Made by a program: the position numbers and the translations under genes. A DNA stretch of 64,000 nucleotides, taken from contig NZ_PIQA01000001.1 of assembly GCF_003987095.1 (NCBI RefSeq), forward strand, positions 434,001 through 498,000. The letters run 5' to 3'. Positions 28,838-38,225 of the stretch are shown one piece after another. The DNA is from Idiomarina piscisalsi (GTDB taxonomy: Bacteria; Pseudomonadota; Gammaproteobacteria; Enterobacterales; Alteromonadaceae). The notes beneath the pieces are model-generated. The model ran no database searches and was not told where the DNA came from. It saw only the letters and a program-made list of their open reading frames with translations. Positions within the stretch are counted from its first letter, which is position 1; each line of letters starts with the position of its first letter.

Positions 28838-31800
28838 GATCGCCTCTATTGCCTGCTTCACTCGTTTCTCAGACACTGGGTATTTGGTTCCAAGAGTCTG
28901 AGCAAAGAATGAAACTCTCAGCTCTTCTATCATCCAGCGAACTTCAGCCACATCTTCAGGAATCAAAGCGCCGTTTTTATAACGTTTTAAGACCGCACTA
29001 TAGGCTTCCTGTAAATTACTGAGCGCTATGGTCATTAAGCGATCTTTATTGGGATCCACCGGCAGTTTTTCCAAACGACGTTGCATGGCTTTTAAGTAGC
29101 GCACAATATCGTCGAGCCGGTGTTCACCAAACCTCGAGACAAAGCCCGGAAAAATTAAGTTATCCAGTTGGTCCTGAATGTCACCTCGCGACTGAATTTG
29201 ATCGAGCGGAATTTTACCTTTCAGCGCTTTGCGAACATCCTGCGAGTGTGTCAGACATTGCTCAACCCTAAGCGCTATCTGTTCAACTCGTTCGTTCAAT
29301 TCGTCTCGTACTTGCTCTTTCAGGCGCTCAAAACCTTGTTCGCTTCGCAACCTATTGCCCGCTTTAAGTTGTTCGTCAATCACCGCATCAACAGCTGCGG
29401 CAATACAGTCTTCAATAAGAGTTTCTACCTTACCCCAGGGATTAAAGTACATCGCCAGCTTCGCTTTATTCGATAGCGACTTTTGCAAATGCTTTACTGG
29501 TGATGGAATTTGCTTTAACAATAGTCGACGCAAGCCCTGTCGGTGCTGCTGTTCGGCTTCTTCTTTCGAGTCAAACAACTGCAACGCAACCTCACGGCTC
29601 CCTTTAATCGCTAAGCCAGGATAAGCCTTAATTTCAAACCCCTGCTGCGCTTCCGTCACAACTTCCGGCAATTCATCAAAGTCCCAGCTTTCAACGTCAT
29701 CGCGGCTGATGTCATCACCGGCAGCCTTTTCCAGACGTTGCTGAACCTTACCGGACAACTCGTCCTGTAACTGTTGTAGATCTCTGCCCTGCTTTACGAG
29801 TTTTTTTCCGTCTAATACCTTAAAGTTCATACGCAGGTGCAGCGGCATACCGCTTTCATCCCAACTGTCGTCAGGTACGGTTACGCCCGTCATACGGCGC
29901 AGTTTGTGTGTCATTGCCTCTAACAACGACGTTTCAAAGGGCTCAACGTCCGCCATTATGGCGCCAGCAAAATTAGGGGCAGGCACAAAATTTCTGCGCA
30001 ACGCTTTTGGTAGTGACTTAATTAAATGAGCAATGCGCTCTTCGCGCAATGCCGGTATATGCCAGTCAAAACCTTCTGGTTTTACCTGATTAAGCACACC
30101 TAGTTGAATGTTAACGCTGACCCCGTCATCAACGGCATTAGGCTCAAAGTGATAGGTTAACGGTAAACGCAAATTATTCTGCCGCCAGAACTCTGGATAA
30201 TCGTTTTCGGTAATGTGCTCAGTCTCACCGGCAATTAGATCATCACGCTCAAAAAACAATAGCTTAGGCTCTTTTTTGGCGGCTTTATGCCACCAGCCGG
30301 CTAACAGCTTTTCGTTATAAATGCCTTCCGGTATGTGCCGTTCATACGCTTCAAAAAGGACTTCCTCGTCCACCAGGATATCGCGGCGGCGCGACTTGGC
30401 TTCCAGAGCCTGAACATCTTGAATCAGTTTCAAGTTGTGTTGAATAAACGGCAACTTACGTTGCAATTGACTGTTCACTAAGCCTTCGCGGATGAATATC
30501 TCACGCGCCTTAGCCGGCGCGACCGGCCCGTATTGCACACGTCGTTTAGGCACCAGTACCAGACCCAACATAGTGACCTGTTCGTCTGCCACCACACTGC
30601 CTTTTTTCTTCTCAAAGTGTGGCTCTAAATAGCTTTTCTTCACTAAGTGAGAAGCCGCTTCCTCCACCCATAATGGGTCTATATCAGCATTAATGCGCGC
30701 ATACAGCTTCGAGGTTTCGACAAGCTCAGCGGTAACCACCCATTTAGGTGGTTTACCAAAGAGCCCGGAGCCCGGAAAGATATGAAACTTAGTTTGTCGC
30801 GTGCCCTGATATTCATGCCGGTCTTCTTTCATTCCCACTTGCGACAACAAGCCAGAAATGAGCGCGCGATGCACTTGTTCATAAGTTGCTGGCTCTTCAT
30901 TAATGGAAAAACCCAGTTCCCGAACCGTCTGGCGACTTTGTGTATAAATGTCCTGCCACTCGCGTAGTCGCATGAAATGAATAAATTCACGTGCCACTTG
31001 CTTGCGAAACTTATTACCTGACAGCTCTTTTTGCTTGTCTTTTATGTAATTCCACAGGTTCAGATACGCCATGAAATCGGAATGTTTATCGTGGAAACGC
31101 TGATGCCACTCATCGGCTTTTTGTTTAAACTCGTGCGGGCGCTCACGCGGATCCTGTATGCTCAACGCGGCCGTTATCACCAACATTTCCCGCACACAGC
31201 CATACTGTTTGGCGGCCAACACCATTCGCGCCAACCGAGGGTCTAACGGTAAACGAGAAAGCTGCCGTCCTATTTCCGTGAGCCTTGGCTTTTCTCGCTT
31301 TTTACCCGGCTCTATGGCATTGAGCTCTTCCAGCAGATTCAAACCGTCTTTAACAAAGCGCTCATCCGGCTTTTGTACAAACGGAAAGTCTCGAATATCC
31401 CCAAGACGCAACGCCGACATTTGAAGAATAACGGCAGCTAAGTTCGTCCGTAGTATTTCCGGGTCGGTATATTCCGGGCGCTGTAAAAAATCATCCTCAC
31501 TGTACAAGCGAATACAAATGCCCGGGCCAATACGTCCACAACGTCCTTTACGCTGATTCGCGCTGGCTTGAGAGATTGGCTCAATCGGCAAGCGCTGAAC
31601 CTTAGTTCGGTAGCTGTAACGACTGATACGTACTGTTCCCGGGTCGATAACATAGCGAATGCCCGGCACCGTCAATGACGTTTCCGCCACATTGGTAGCA
31701 ATGACAATACGGCGCTGAGAATGTGATTGAAACACTCGGTTTTGCTCGTGAGAGGACAACCGGGCATAAAGCGGCAGTATTTCGGTGTTTCTCAGTTTTA

Positions 31801-32746
31801 AATCACCAATAGCGTCGGCATAATCACGAATTTCCCGCTCTCCACTGGCAAAAATGAGAATATCGCCGTCCCCTTCACTTTGCAGCTCTTCTACCGCATC
31901 GCAAACACCTTGCAAAATATCCGTTTCAGAGGTTTTATTTCCTTCTGACGGGTCGCGATAACGCACTTCCACCGGATAAGTCCGACCGCTAACCGTTAAC
32001 ACCGGTGCGTCATGGAAGTGTTTAGAAAAGCGTTCTGTCTCGATAGTTGCGGAAGTAATAACAACTTTTAAGTCCGGACGTTTGGGCAGCAAGGTATGTA
32101 AAACACCCAGCAAAAAGTCGATATTTAACGAGCGTTCGTGCGCCTCATCGATAATAATCGCGTCGTATTGCAGTAATAAAGGGTCTTGCTGAAGCTCGGA
32201 AAGCAACATACCATCGGTCATTAGCTTCACAGCAGTCGTCGGTGCCGTTTCATCCTGAAAGCGAATTTTGTAACCGACTTGCTGTTTAGCGTAATCCTGA
32301 AGCTCGTCGCCAATGCGCGCGGCAACACTTCGGGCCGCTAAACGTCTTGGCTGTGTATGACCTATGACACCTTGGCGACCATAACCAAGCTCCAACAGCA
32401 TTTTCGGTAGCTGAGTCGTTTTACCCGATCCGGTTTCACCAGCGACAACCACCACCTGATTGTCCTCAATGGTTTTTTTTATATCATCTCGCTGCTGTGC
32501 AACCGGTAAATTTTCAGGGTATTCAATATGAAAAGACTGCTCACAGCGCTGTAAGTAATTCAGCTCCGCCTGCTCAATGTCGGCCTCGATGGCTCTGAGC
32601 ACTTTTTGCTGCTTCTTTTCATCTTTTATTTTCACCAGCCCACGCAAACGACCGCGCAGTTGCGCGGCCTTTTGGTACGTACATTGCTCTAATTGAGACT
32701 GATATTTTTTAACGAAAGGGTTGGTATTCGTTTTGTTACGACTCAT
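28823..32746 (-). CDS. hrpA: ATP-dependent RNA helicase HrpA (DEAH box)
   Basis: DEAH-box 3'-5' RNA helicase; in E. coli it rescues stalled or collided ribosomes and processes some mRNAs. It has 1307 residues (E. coli 1300). The P-loop is GETGSGKT (103-110), DEAH is at 200-203, and QRKGRCGRIGPG is motif VI. The helicase core is followed by the HA2/OB-fold and the long C-terminal DUF3418 region specific to HrpA. It stands alone between grxA (convergent, shared terminator) and the isoaspartyl peptidase gene, whose stop codon region is 11 nt upstream of its start. Confidence 0.97.
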   Translation of the reverse strand: MSRNKTNTNPFVKKYQSQLEQCTYQKAAQLRGRLRGLVKIKDEKKQQKVLRAIEADIEQAELNYLQRCEQSFHIEYPENLPVAQQRDDIKKTIEDNQVVVVAGETGSGKTTQLPKMLLELGYGRQGVIGHTQPRRLAARSVAARIGDELQDYAKQQVGYKIRFQDETAPTTAVKLMTDGMLLSELQQDPLLLQYDAIIIDEAHERSLNIDFLLGVLHTLLPKRPDLKVVITSATIETERFSKHFHDAPVLTVSGRTYPVEVRYRDPSEGNKTSETDILQGVCDAVEELQSEGDGDILIFASGEREIRDYADAIGDLKLRNTEILPLYARLSSHEQNRVFQSHSQRRIVIATNVAETSLTVPGIRYVIDPGTVRISRYSYRTKVQRLPIEPISQASANQRKGRCGRIGPGICIRLYSEDDFLQRPEYTDPEILRTNLAAVILQMSALRLGDIRDFPFVQKPDERFVKDGLNLLEELNAIEPGKKREKPRLTEIGRQLSRLPLDPRLARMVLAAKQYGCVREMLVITAALSIQDPRERPHEFKQKADEWHQRFHDKHSDFMAYLNLWNYIKDKQKELSGNKFRKQVAREFIHFMRLREWQDIYTQSRQTVRELGFSINEEPATYEQVHRALISGLLSQVGMKEDRHEYQGTRQTKFHIFPGSGLFGKPPKWVVTAELVETSKLYARINADIDPLWVEEAASHLVKKSYLEPHFEKKKGSVVADEQVTMLGLVLVPKRRVQYGPVAPAKAREIFIREGLVNSQLQRKLPFIQHNLKLIQDVQALEAKSRRRDILVDEEVLFEAYERHIPEGIYNEKLLAGWWHKAAKKEPKLLFFERDDLIAGETEHITENDYPEFWRQNNLRLPLTYHFEPNAVDDGVSVNIQLGVLNQVKPEGFDWHIPALREERIAHLIKSLPKALRRNFVPAPNFAGAIMADVEPFETSLLEAMTHKLRRMTGVTVPDDSWDESGMPLHLRMNFKVLDGKKLVKQGRDLQQLQDELSGKVQQRLEKAAGDDISRDDVESWDFDELPEVVTEAQQGFEIKAYPGLAIKGSREVALQLFDSKEEAEQQHRQGLRRLLLKQIPSPVKHLQKSLSNKAKLAMYFNPWGKVETLIEDCIAAAVDAVIDEQLKAGNRLRSEQGFERLKEQVRDELNERVEQIALRVEQCLTHSQDVRKALKGKIPLDQIQSRGDIQDQLDNLIFPGFVSRFGEHRLDDIVRYLKAMQRRLEKLPVDPNKDRLMTIALSNLQEAYSAVLKRYKNGALIPEDVAEVRWMIEELRVSFFAQTLGTKYPVSEKRVKQAIEAIKKGG

Positions 32747-32757
32747 AAACTCCGAAC

Positions 32758-33789
32758 TTATTCTTCCTCGTTATAAATAGCAATGTGCGTGTCACCGTCA
32801 CCTTTAAAGTAACCGCGATACATGCCTTCGGTATTGAACGGCATTGCCACATTGCCGTCGGCGTCGATTATAATCACGCCACCGGTACCACCTGCTTGCT
32901 CCAGCACGCCATGAATGACTTCGTCGCCGGCCTCACTGACCGGCAGGCCTTTGTATTTAACCCGCGAACAGATATCTGCCGCCACGTGAAAGCGAATAAA
33001 ATACTCACCGTGTCCAGTAGCGGATACCGCACAACTGTCGTTGTCCGCCCAAGTGCCAGCGCCAATAATGGGTGAATCGCCTATTCTACCATAACGTTTT
33101 GCCGTCATGCCGCCTGTTGACGTACCCGCGCTTAATAGTCCGTTTTTATCAACCGCAACTGCGCCGACAGTACCGTATTTATAGTCTAAGTCGAGATATT
33201 CCCAGGCTTGCTGTTCAGGCTGCTCACTGGCCTTAATCTTTTCTTTCGCCTTTAACAGCTGTTGATAACGACGTTCAGTATTAAAATAGCTGTTATCAAC
33301 CTGCTCTAAACCTTGTTGCTTAGCGAACTGCTCAGCCCCTTCGCCACTAAGCATGACGTGTACCGACTCTTCCATCACCTCACGTGCCAGCTCAATAGGA
33401 CTTTTCACGGTTTTTACACCAGCCACCGCGCCGGCGTTACCTTTCTCACCTTCCATTAATGACGCATCCAGCTCATGTTCACCGTCCCAGGTATATACGG
33501 CTCCTTTGCCGGAGTTAAACAACGGCGACTCTTCCATCACTTGGATAGCCGCAATAACCGCAGTTGTGCTGTCACCACCGTCTTTCAATACAGCCCGGCC
33601 CGCTTCTAACGCTTCGTTCAGTTTGTCTTTGTAGGCTTGCTCTTGTTCATCCGTTAAATTTGCACGCGTAATAGTACCGGCACCACCGTGAATTGCCATT
33701 GCGTATTCAACACCGTGATCATCCGCCTGCAGCGGCGCTGATCCAATCAGTGCGCCAGCCAGTATCGATAATAGAAATGTTTTTTTCAT
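32758..33789 (-). CDS. Secreted isoaspartyl peptidase / plant-type L-asparaginase (Ntn hydrolase)
   Basis: Autoproteolytic Ntn hydrolase that removes N-terminal isoaspartyl residues and hydrolyses asparagine. It has 343 residues with a signal peptide (FLLSILAGALIGSAPLQA, cleavage near residue 22), so it is periplasmic or exported. AIHGGAGTI opens the mature domain and the nucleophile is Thr207 in YGTVGAVAVD, where the chain is cut into two subunits. TGGMTAKRYGRIGDSPIIGAG is split over substrate loops. It lies upstream of hrpA. A nutritional peptide-scavenging role fits a protein-feeding marine bacterium, but that is inference. Confidence 0.92.
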   Translation of the reverse strand: MKKTFLLSILAGALIGSAPLQADDHGVEYAMAIHGGAGTITRANLTDEQEQAYKDKLNEALEAGRAVLKDGGDSTTAVIAAIQVMEESPLFNSGKGAVYTWDGEHELDASLMEGEKGNAGAVAGVKTVKSPIELAREVMEESVHVMLSGEGAEQFAKQQGLEQVDNSYFNTERRYQQLLKAKEKIKASEQPEQQAWEYLDLDYKYGTVGAVAVDKNGLLSAGTSTGGMTAKRYGRIGDSPIIGAGTWADNDSCAVSATGHGEYFIRFHVAADICSRVKYKGLPVSEAGDEVIHGVLEQAGGTGGVIIIDADGNVAMPFNTEGMYRGYFKGDGDTHIAIYNEEE

Positions 33790-33847
33790 AATAAATGTCC
33801 CCTGCTTTTTATTGTATTTCGTCTAGTCTTATTAGAGGGGATAAACA

Positions 33848-33863
33848 CGCATTTATCAATGCG
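33848..33863 (+). promoter_or_regulatory. Small stem-loop ahead of the 79-residue gene
   Basis: CGCATT/AATGCG stem with a TATC loop, 15 nt before the ATG at 33879 and just before the GGAGG ribosome binding site. It could influence translation; no motif is recognised. Confidence 0.3.
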
Positions 33864-33878
33864 ATTGATGGAGGGATT

Positions 33879-34118
33879 ATGCCAACTTATCGTGTTAACT
33901 ATGAGCACATTGGCTCGAAAGGCGACATTACCGTTGAAGTGCCAACCGAAGCCGCATCAGGCGACCAGCAGCAACTCGAAGATGCCATTGCCCGTCGTGT
34001 AGGCGAGCGGGTGTTACCACATGCCGAGCTTGCCTTTCGTCATGACGACAACCGAACACTGACAGAAAAATTGAAGAAGGCTTACGACTTAACTATTGAG
34101 GGGTATGAGCGCGTTTAA
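33879..34118 (+). CDS. Small uncharacterised protein, 79 residues
   Basis: No family recognised. The start at 33879 is supported by GGAGG seven bases upstream; the frame remains open farther upstream without a better start. The protein is soluble and mixed alpha/beta: a beta-like N-terminus (TYRVNYEHIGSKGDITVEV), then a helix with an ARRVGERVLP segment, and a Lys/Glu-rich C-terminal helix. It has no signal peptide, cysteines or membrane segment. It is divergent from the isoaspartyl peptidase gene and 98 nt upstream of sbcB. The codon use looks native. Confidence 0.75.
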   Translation: MPTYRVNYEHIGSKGDITVEVPTEAASGDQQQLEDAIARRVGERVLPHAELAFRHDDNRTLTEKLKKAYDLTIEGYERV

Positions 34119-34216
34119 AAAGCTGTTTTGATAACCCAGGCTCAATAAGTGACTGAATTTAGTGTCGCGCTCATGCTATAGTTTTTCTTTTAAACAGAGC
34201 AGCTTAAGCTTAGGTT

Positions 34217-35656
34217 ATGGCACAAAACGAACAAGAAACTTTTTACTGGCACGATTATGAGACTTGGGGGGCTAACCCGCTGGTTGACCGTCCGGCGCAA
34301 TTTGCGGGGCTTCGCACCGATACGGGCTTTAATGTGGTTGGCCGCCCGTTAACGCTGTATGTGCAGCCCACGCCTGATTTTCTGCCTAACCCTGAGGCAA
34401 CCTTAGTTACCGGAATAACGCCGCAGCTCGCATTAAAGCAAGGTGTTAGTGAGGCTGCGTTCAGTAAAGCCATTGCCGAAGAGTTTCAAAAGCCCAACAC
34501 CACCATTATTGGTTACAACAATATTCGCTTTGACGACGAAGTAACCCGCTCCCTGTTCTATCGCAACTTCTATGACCCTTATGAATACAGCTGGCAAAAT
34601 GGCAACTCAAGATGGGACTTAATTGATGTCACTCGAGCTTGCTTTGCGTTGCGTCCTGAAGGTATTAACTGGCCAGACAATGAGGACGGTCAGCCCAGCC
34701 TGAAACTCGAACACTTAAGTGTGGCGAATAACATTGAACACGGCCAGGCGCACGATGCAATGTCCGATGTTTACGCCACTATTGGTCTGGCTAAACTCAT
34801 TAAAGAAAAGCAGCCAAAGTTATGGCAGTGGGCGTACAGTATTCGACGTAAGCAAAAGCTGCTTAACCTTTTCAACTGGCAAGCGCCCGAGCCGGTAGCA
34901 CACGTCAGTGGCTTTTACGGCACCGTAAACCGGTATTTATCAGCTATATTGCCACTGGGCTTTCACCCTAAGCAAAACAGTAACGTCATTGCCTGGGACT
35001 TGCGCATTGATCCTAAAATCTTTGCTGATAAGTCGGTCGATGAACTCGTTGAACTGACTTACACCAGCCGCAAAGAGCTGGAAGCTCAAGGACAGCAAAA
35101 AAGTGGTCTACAAAACATTCATTTAGGGCGCAGTCCGTTTCTTGCGCCTATTAAAACAATCTCTGAGGAGGCTTCTGCACGAGCTGACCTTAATATGGAA
35201 ACCGTAGCTGCCAATGCGCAGTGGCTGCAGGAAAACAGTGCGTTCAGAGACAAGTTAATGCAAGTGTTCGAGCAAACCAAAGAGTTTGCCCCAAGGACCG
35301 ATGTTGACCACCAAATTTACGACGGATTTTTCTCGCCACAAGACAAAAAGCACATGGAAATTATTCGAGCGTCAGAGCCGCAACAATTGGCTGGGTTGGA
35401 TTTAGCCTTTGAAGACCCGCGTATGGAAAAGCTACTGCTGAGGTATCGTGCTCGTAACTATCCGTCGACATTAACGGACAAAGAACTGAACCAATGGCGT
35501 CAATTTTGCCAGCAACGCCTTATTGATCCGCCAGAAGGTATGCTCTCTGCGGACGCTTTTGCACTGCGTCTGGAAGAGCTGGCTAACCAGCATCAGGAAG
35601 ACGCGCACAAACTGCGCCTTTTAAAGTCACTGTATGACTACGCCGCCTCGCTCTAA
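34217..35656 (+). CDS. sbcB: Exodeoxyribonuclease I
   Basis: 3'-5' single-strand DNA exonuclease used in recombination and mismatch repair. The DEDDh core is visible: Asp13 and Glu15 in [10 protein letters not shown], and [13 protein letters not shown]-terminal ExoI domain follows; 479 residues (E. coli 475). A -10-like TATAGT lies 34 nt upstream of the start, and TTTAGGTTATGG gives only a weak ribosome binding site. Its last codons overlap the start of the GMC dehydrogenase remnant. Confidence 0.96.
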   Translation: MAQNEQETFYWHDYETWGANPLVDRPAQFAGLRTDTGFNVVGRPLTLYVQPTPDFLPNPEATLVTGITPQLALKQGVSEAAFSKAIAEEFQKPNTTIIGYNNIRFDDEVTRSLFYRNFYDPYEYSWQNGNSRWDLIDVTRACFALRPEGINWPDNEDGQPSLKLEHLSVANNIEHGQAHDAMSDVYATIGLAKLIKEKQPKLWQWAYSIRRKQKLLNLFNWQAPEPVAHVSGFYGTVNRYLSAILPLGFHPKQNSNVIAWDLRIDPKIFADKSVDELVELTYTSRKELEAQGQQKSGLQNIHLGRSPFLAPIKTISEEASARADLNMETVAANAQWLQENSAFRDKLMQVFEQTKEFAPRTDVDHQIYDGFFSPQDKKHMEIIRASEPQQLAGLDLAFEDPRMEKLLLRYRARNYPSTLTDKELNQWRQFCQQRLIDPPEGMLSADAFALRLEELANQHQEDAHKLRLLKSLYDYAASL

Positions 35657-35859
35657 CACTCAGTCATACGACTACATTATTGTCGGAGCCGGCTCTGCCG
35701 GCTGTACGCTTGCCAATAGGCTTACTGAAAGTATGGGGGCTTGAGAATTTGCGTGTGATAGATGCCTCAATTATGCCTACCCTTATTAGCGGTAACACCA
35801 ACGCACCCACTATCGCTATTGCAGAAAAAGGCGCCGACTTAATAAAAGCCGACGCCTAG
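35634..35859 (+). pseudogene. Remnant of a GMC-family (choline/alcohol) dehydrogenase with a large internal deletion
   Basis: Two pieces of one family are joined out of frame. An ATG at 35634 opens a 36-codon frame containing the FAD-binding start [20 protein letters not shown], ending at a TGA (35742-35744). In another frame, 35737-35859 encodes the GMC C-terminus [20 protein letters not shown] followed by [14 protein letters not shown] and a stop. About 450 or more residues, including the whole middle of the enzyme, are missing; the junction is near 35733-35745. An imperfect hairpin plus TTTTT at the end looks like its old terminator. The original substrate cannot be told. Confidence 0.9.
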
Positions 35860-35889
35860 TTTTTACCAGCATTTATCGGTTAACAGCAG

Positions 35890-38223
35890 TTACTTCTCGT
35901 TCTTACTGCCAACCCGTAATAAACGTGCCAGTGCCGGAATAAGAATAAGCGCGCCCAACATATTCCAGAGGAACATGAAGGTCAGCAGTATGCCCATATC
36001 CGCCTGGAACTTAATTGGCGAGAATATCCAGGTTGCGACACCTATGGCCAGCGTAAGACCAGTGAAGCCAACCGCTTTACCCGTATTGTCCAGGGAATAC
36101 TTGTACGTATCCTGCAGCGACATACCCTGCTGTAAGCCTTCTTTCACTTTACTGTAAATATAAATACCGTAGTCAACACCAATACCGACCCCCAGGGCAA
36201 TAACCGGTAAGGTAGCCACTTTAATACCAATCCCAAGCACCGCCATTAAGCCTTGGCTCATTACGGTCGTAAAGGCAAGCGGTAAAATAATACAAGCGAC
36301 TGCTCTTAAGCTACGGAAACTAATGAAGCACAGCACAATAACAACGCCATAAACCCACAACAGCATTTTATTCTGGGCTTTTTCAATAACGGAGTTCGTC
36401 GCCGCTTCAATACCGGAATTACCGGCAGCCATTAGCAGATCAAGACCCTCCTGTTGATAGCGACCATTAAAGCTTTCCACAGAGTCTACGACCGTTTGCA
36501 GCGTTTTGGCTTTGTGATCATCCAAGTAAATGATGATTGGTGCCATTGAGCAGTCGTTATTAATTAAACCATCTGGAATGCGGCTTAATGAGGCGTTAAT
36601 AACATACTTGTTGCGGTTCAGGCTGAACCACTTCAGGCTCCCCTCATTAATACCGAACATGCCCATTTTTGATACATAGACGACTGATTTAACGTCTTGC
36701 ACACCTGGGGTGTTCTCCATGTGCCAGCTGAAGCGCTCCATTAGCTCTAAGTTGTCGTAAGCAATGCATTGCTCTGGGGCAGAAGCTGCCATAACAACAA
36801 AAATATCAGTACTTGAGCTGTAGTTGTCGACAATAAAGGCGTTGTCCTGGTTGTAACGACTATCAGGACGCAATTCCGGAGCCCCTTTGTCCAGGTCACC
36901 AATTTCCATGTTCTGGCTGTTTATTAAGCCCCAGGCCAACATCGCCAACGCAACCGCTACTGCGGAATACGCCCACTTGGGTTGGGTAAATTTGGAAAAC
37001 AGCTCAAATATTGGATGACGCTCGCCTTCAATGCGTTTCTCATACTCAACACCATTTTTTGAGGTGCCCAGGTATGACATAAGGATAGGTAACAAGCCAA
37101 GGTTGGTCAGAACCACAACAGCCACACCAATACTGGCGGCAATGGCCAGCTCTTTAATGACTTCGATATCAATGACCATTAGCGTGGTAAAGCCAATAGC
37201 ATCACTGGCAAGCGCCGTTAAGCCCGCCACGTACAAACCGCGGAACGCCAGTTTAGCTGACTCAAGCTTGTCAAAACCTGCAACTCTATTATGGCTAATG
37301 GCATTGATAACCTGAACGCCGTGCGAAACCCCTATCGCAAAGACTAGGAACGGCACCAACATGGAGTACGGGTTAATACCGCTACCAATAAGTTTGATAA
37401 TACCCAATTGCCAAAGTACCGCGATAATAGAGCAGCCAAGCACCGTAAAGGTACTACGCCAGCAACGGCTGTAGGCATACAGCATGGCTAACGTAATAGC
37501 GATAGCCAGCAAGAAAAACAAACCGACCTGCTCAGCGCCCTCGATAAGGTCGCCAATTAACTTAGCAAAGCCGGTAATGTGAATAGCAATGTCTTCACTT
37601 TGGTACTTGTCGCGAACCAGGGTTTCCAACTTTTCAGAAAACTCCTGATAATCCAGCTTCTCGCCTGTTTCCGGATGAACTTCGTCGAGTGGCACGTAGA
37701 TGATGGTCGACTCAAAGTTATTAGCAACTAAGTTCCCTACCTCGCCAGATCGCAGAACGTTTGTCCGCAGTTGCTCTAACGATTCTTCACTGCCGTCATA
37801 GCCATCCGGAATAACCGGACCGCCCACAAAGCCTTCTTCTGTTACTTCCATCCAGCGAACATTGGGCGTCCACAGACTTCTCAGCCCTGAACGGTTAACA
37901 CCAGGAATAAAGAAGACTTCATCAGTTATTTCCTGAAGCTTCTTTTGAAAGTCAGCGTCAAAAATATCGCCATTTTTGTGCTCAACAGCAATACGGACCA
38001 CGTTGCCCAAACTGGCTAAGTCATCCTGATACTCAAAGTAGTTTTGAATAAATGGATGATGCGTTGGAATCATCTTGGTCAGGCTTGCGTCCGGGCGCAC
38101 CTGAGCGGCGTTGTACCCCAGAAAAACAGTGATCAGTAAAAATATGACCAGCCAGGGCGCCCGAAAACCAAAAAGTAACTTCTCAATAATTCCCGCCGGC
38201 TTTTTTGATATTGGATTATCCAT
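35890..38223 (-). CDS. RND-superfamily (MMPL-type) exporter
   Basis: Inner-membrane transporter of 777 residues in the hydrophobe-exporter branch of RND proteins. There is one N-terminal helix (residues 20-42), a large periplasmic domain, a five-to-six-helix bundle (about 240-400), a second periplasmic domain (about 440-620) and a second bundle (about 625-770). GVGIGVDYGIYIYSK is the helix-4 proton-relay-type segment. It is cotranscribed with the YCF48 gene (2-nt gap) and close to a DUF1329 gene, a set often found with DUF1302 in marine and Pseudomonas genomes and linked to lipid or hydrophobic-substrate export. The substrate is unknown. Confidence 0.88.
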   Translation of the reverse strand: MDNPISKKPAGIIEKLLFGFRAPWLVIFLLITVFLGYNAAQVRPDASLTKMIPTHHPFIQNYFEYQDDLASLGNVVRIAVEHKNGDIFDADFQKKLQEITDEVFFIPGVNRSGLRSLWTPNVRWMEVTEEGFVGGPVIPDGYDGSEESLEQLRTNVLRSGEVGNLVANNFESTIIYVPLDEVHPETGEKLDYQEFSEKLETLVRDKYQSEDIAIHITGFAKLIGDLIEGAEQVGLFFLLAIAITLAMLYAYSRCWRSTFTVLGCSIIAVLWQLGIIKLIGSGINPYSMLVPFLVFAIGVSHGVQVINAISHNRVAGFDKLESAKLAFRGLYVAGLTALASDAIGFTTLMVIDIEVIKELAIAASIGVAVVVLTNLGLLPILMSYLGTSKNGVEYEKRIEGERHPIFELFSKFTQPKWAYSAVAVALAMLAWGLINSQNMEIGDLDKGAPELRPDSRYNQDNAFIVDNYSSSTDIFVVMAASAPEQCIAYDNLELMERFSWHMENTPGVQDVKSVVYVSKMGMFGINEGSLKWFSLNRNKYVINASLSRIPDGLINNDCSMAPIIIYLDDHKAKTLQTVVDSVESFNGRYQQEGLDLLMAAGNSGIEAATNSVIEKAQNKMLLWVYGVVIVLCFISFRSLRAVACIILPLAFTTVMSQGLMAVLGIGIKVATLPVIALGVGIGVDYGIYIYSKVKEGLQQGMSLQDTYKYSLDNTGKAVGFTGLTLAIGVATWIFSPIKFQADMGILLTFMFLWNMLGALILIPALARLLRVGSKNEK

Positions 38224-38225
38224 TG

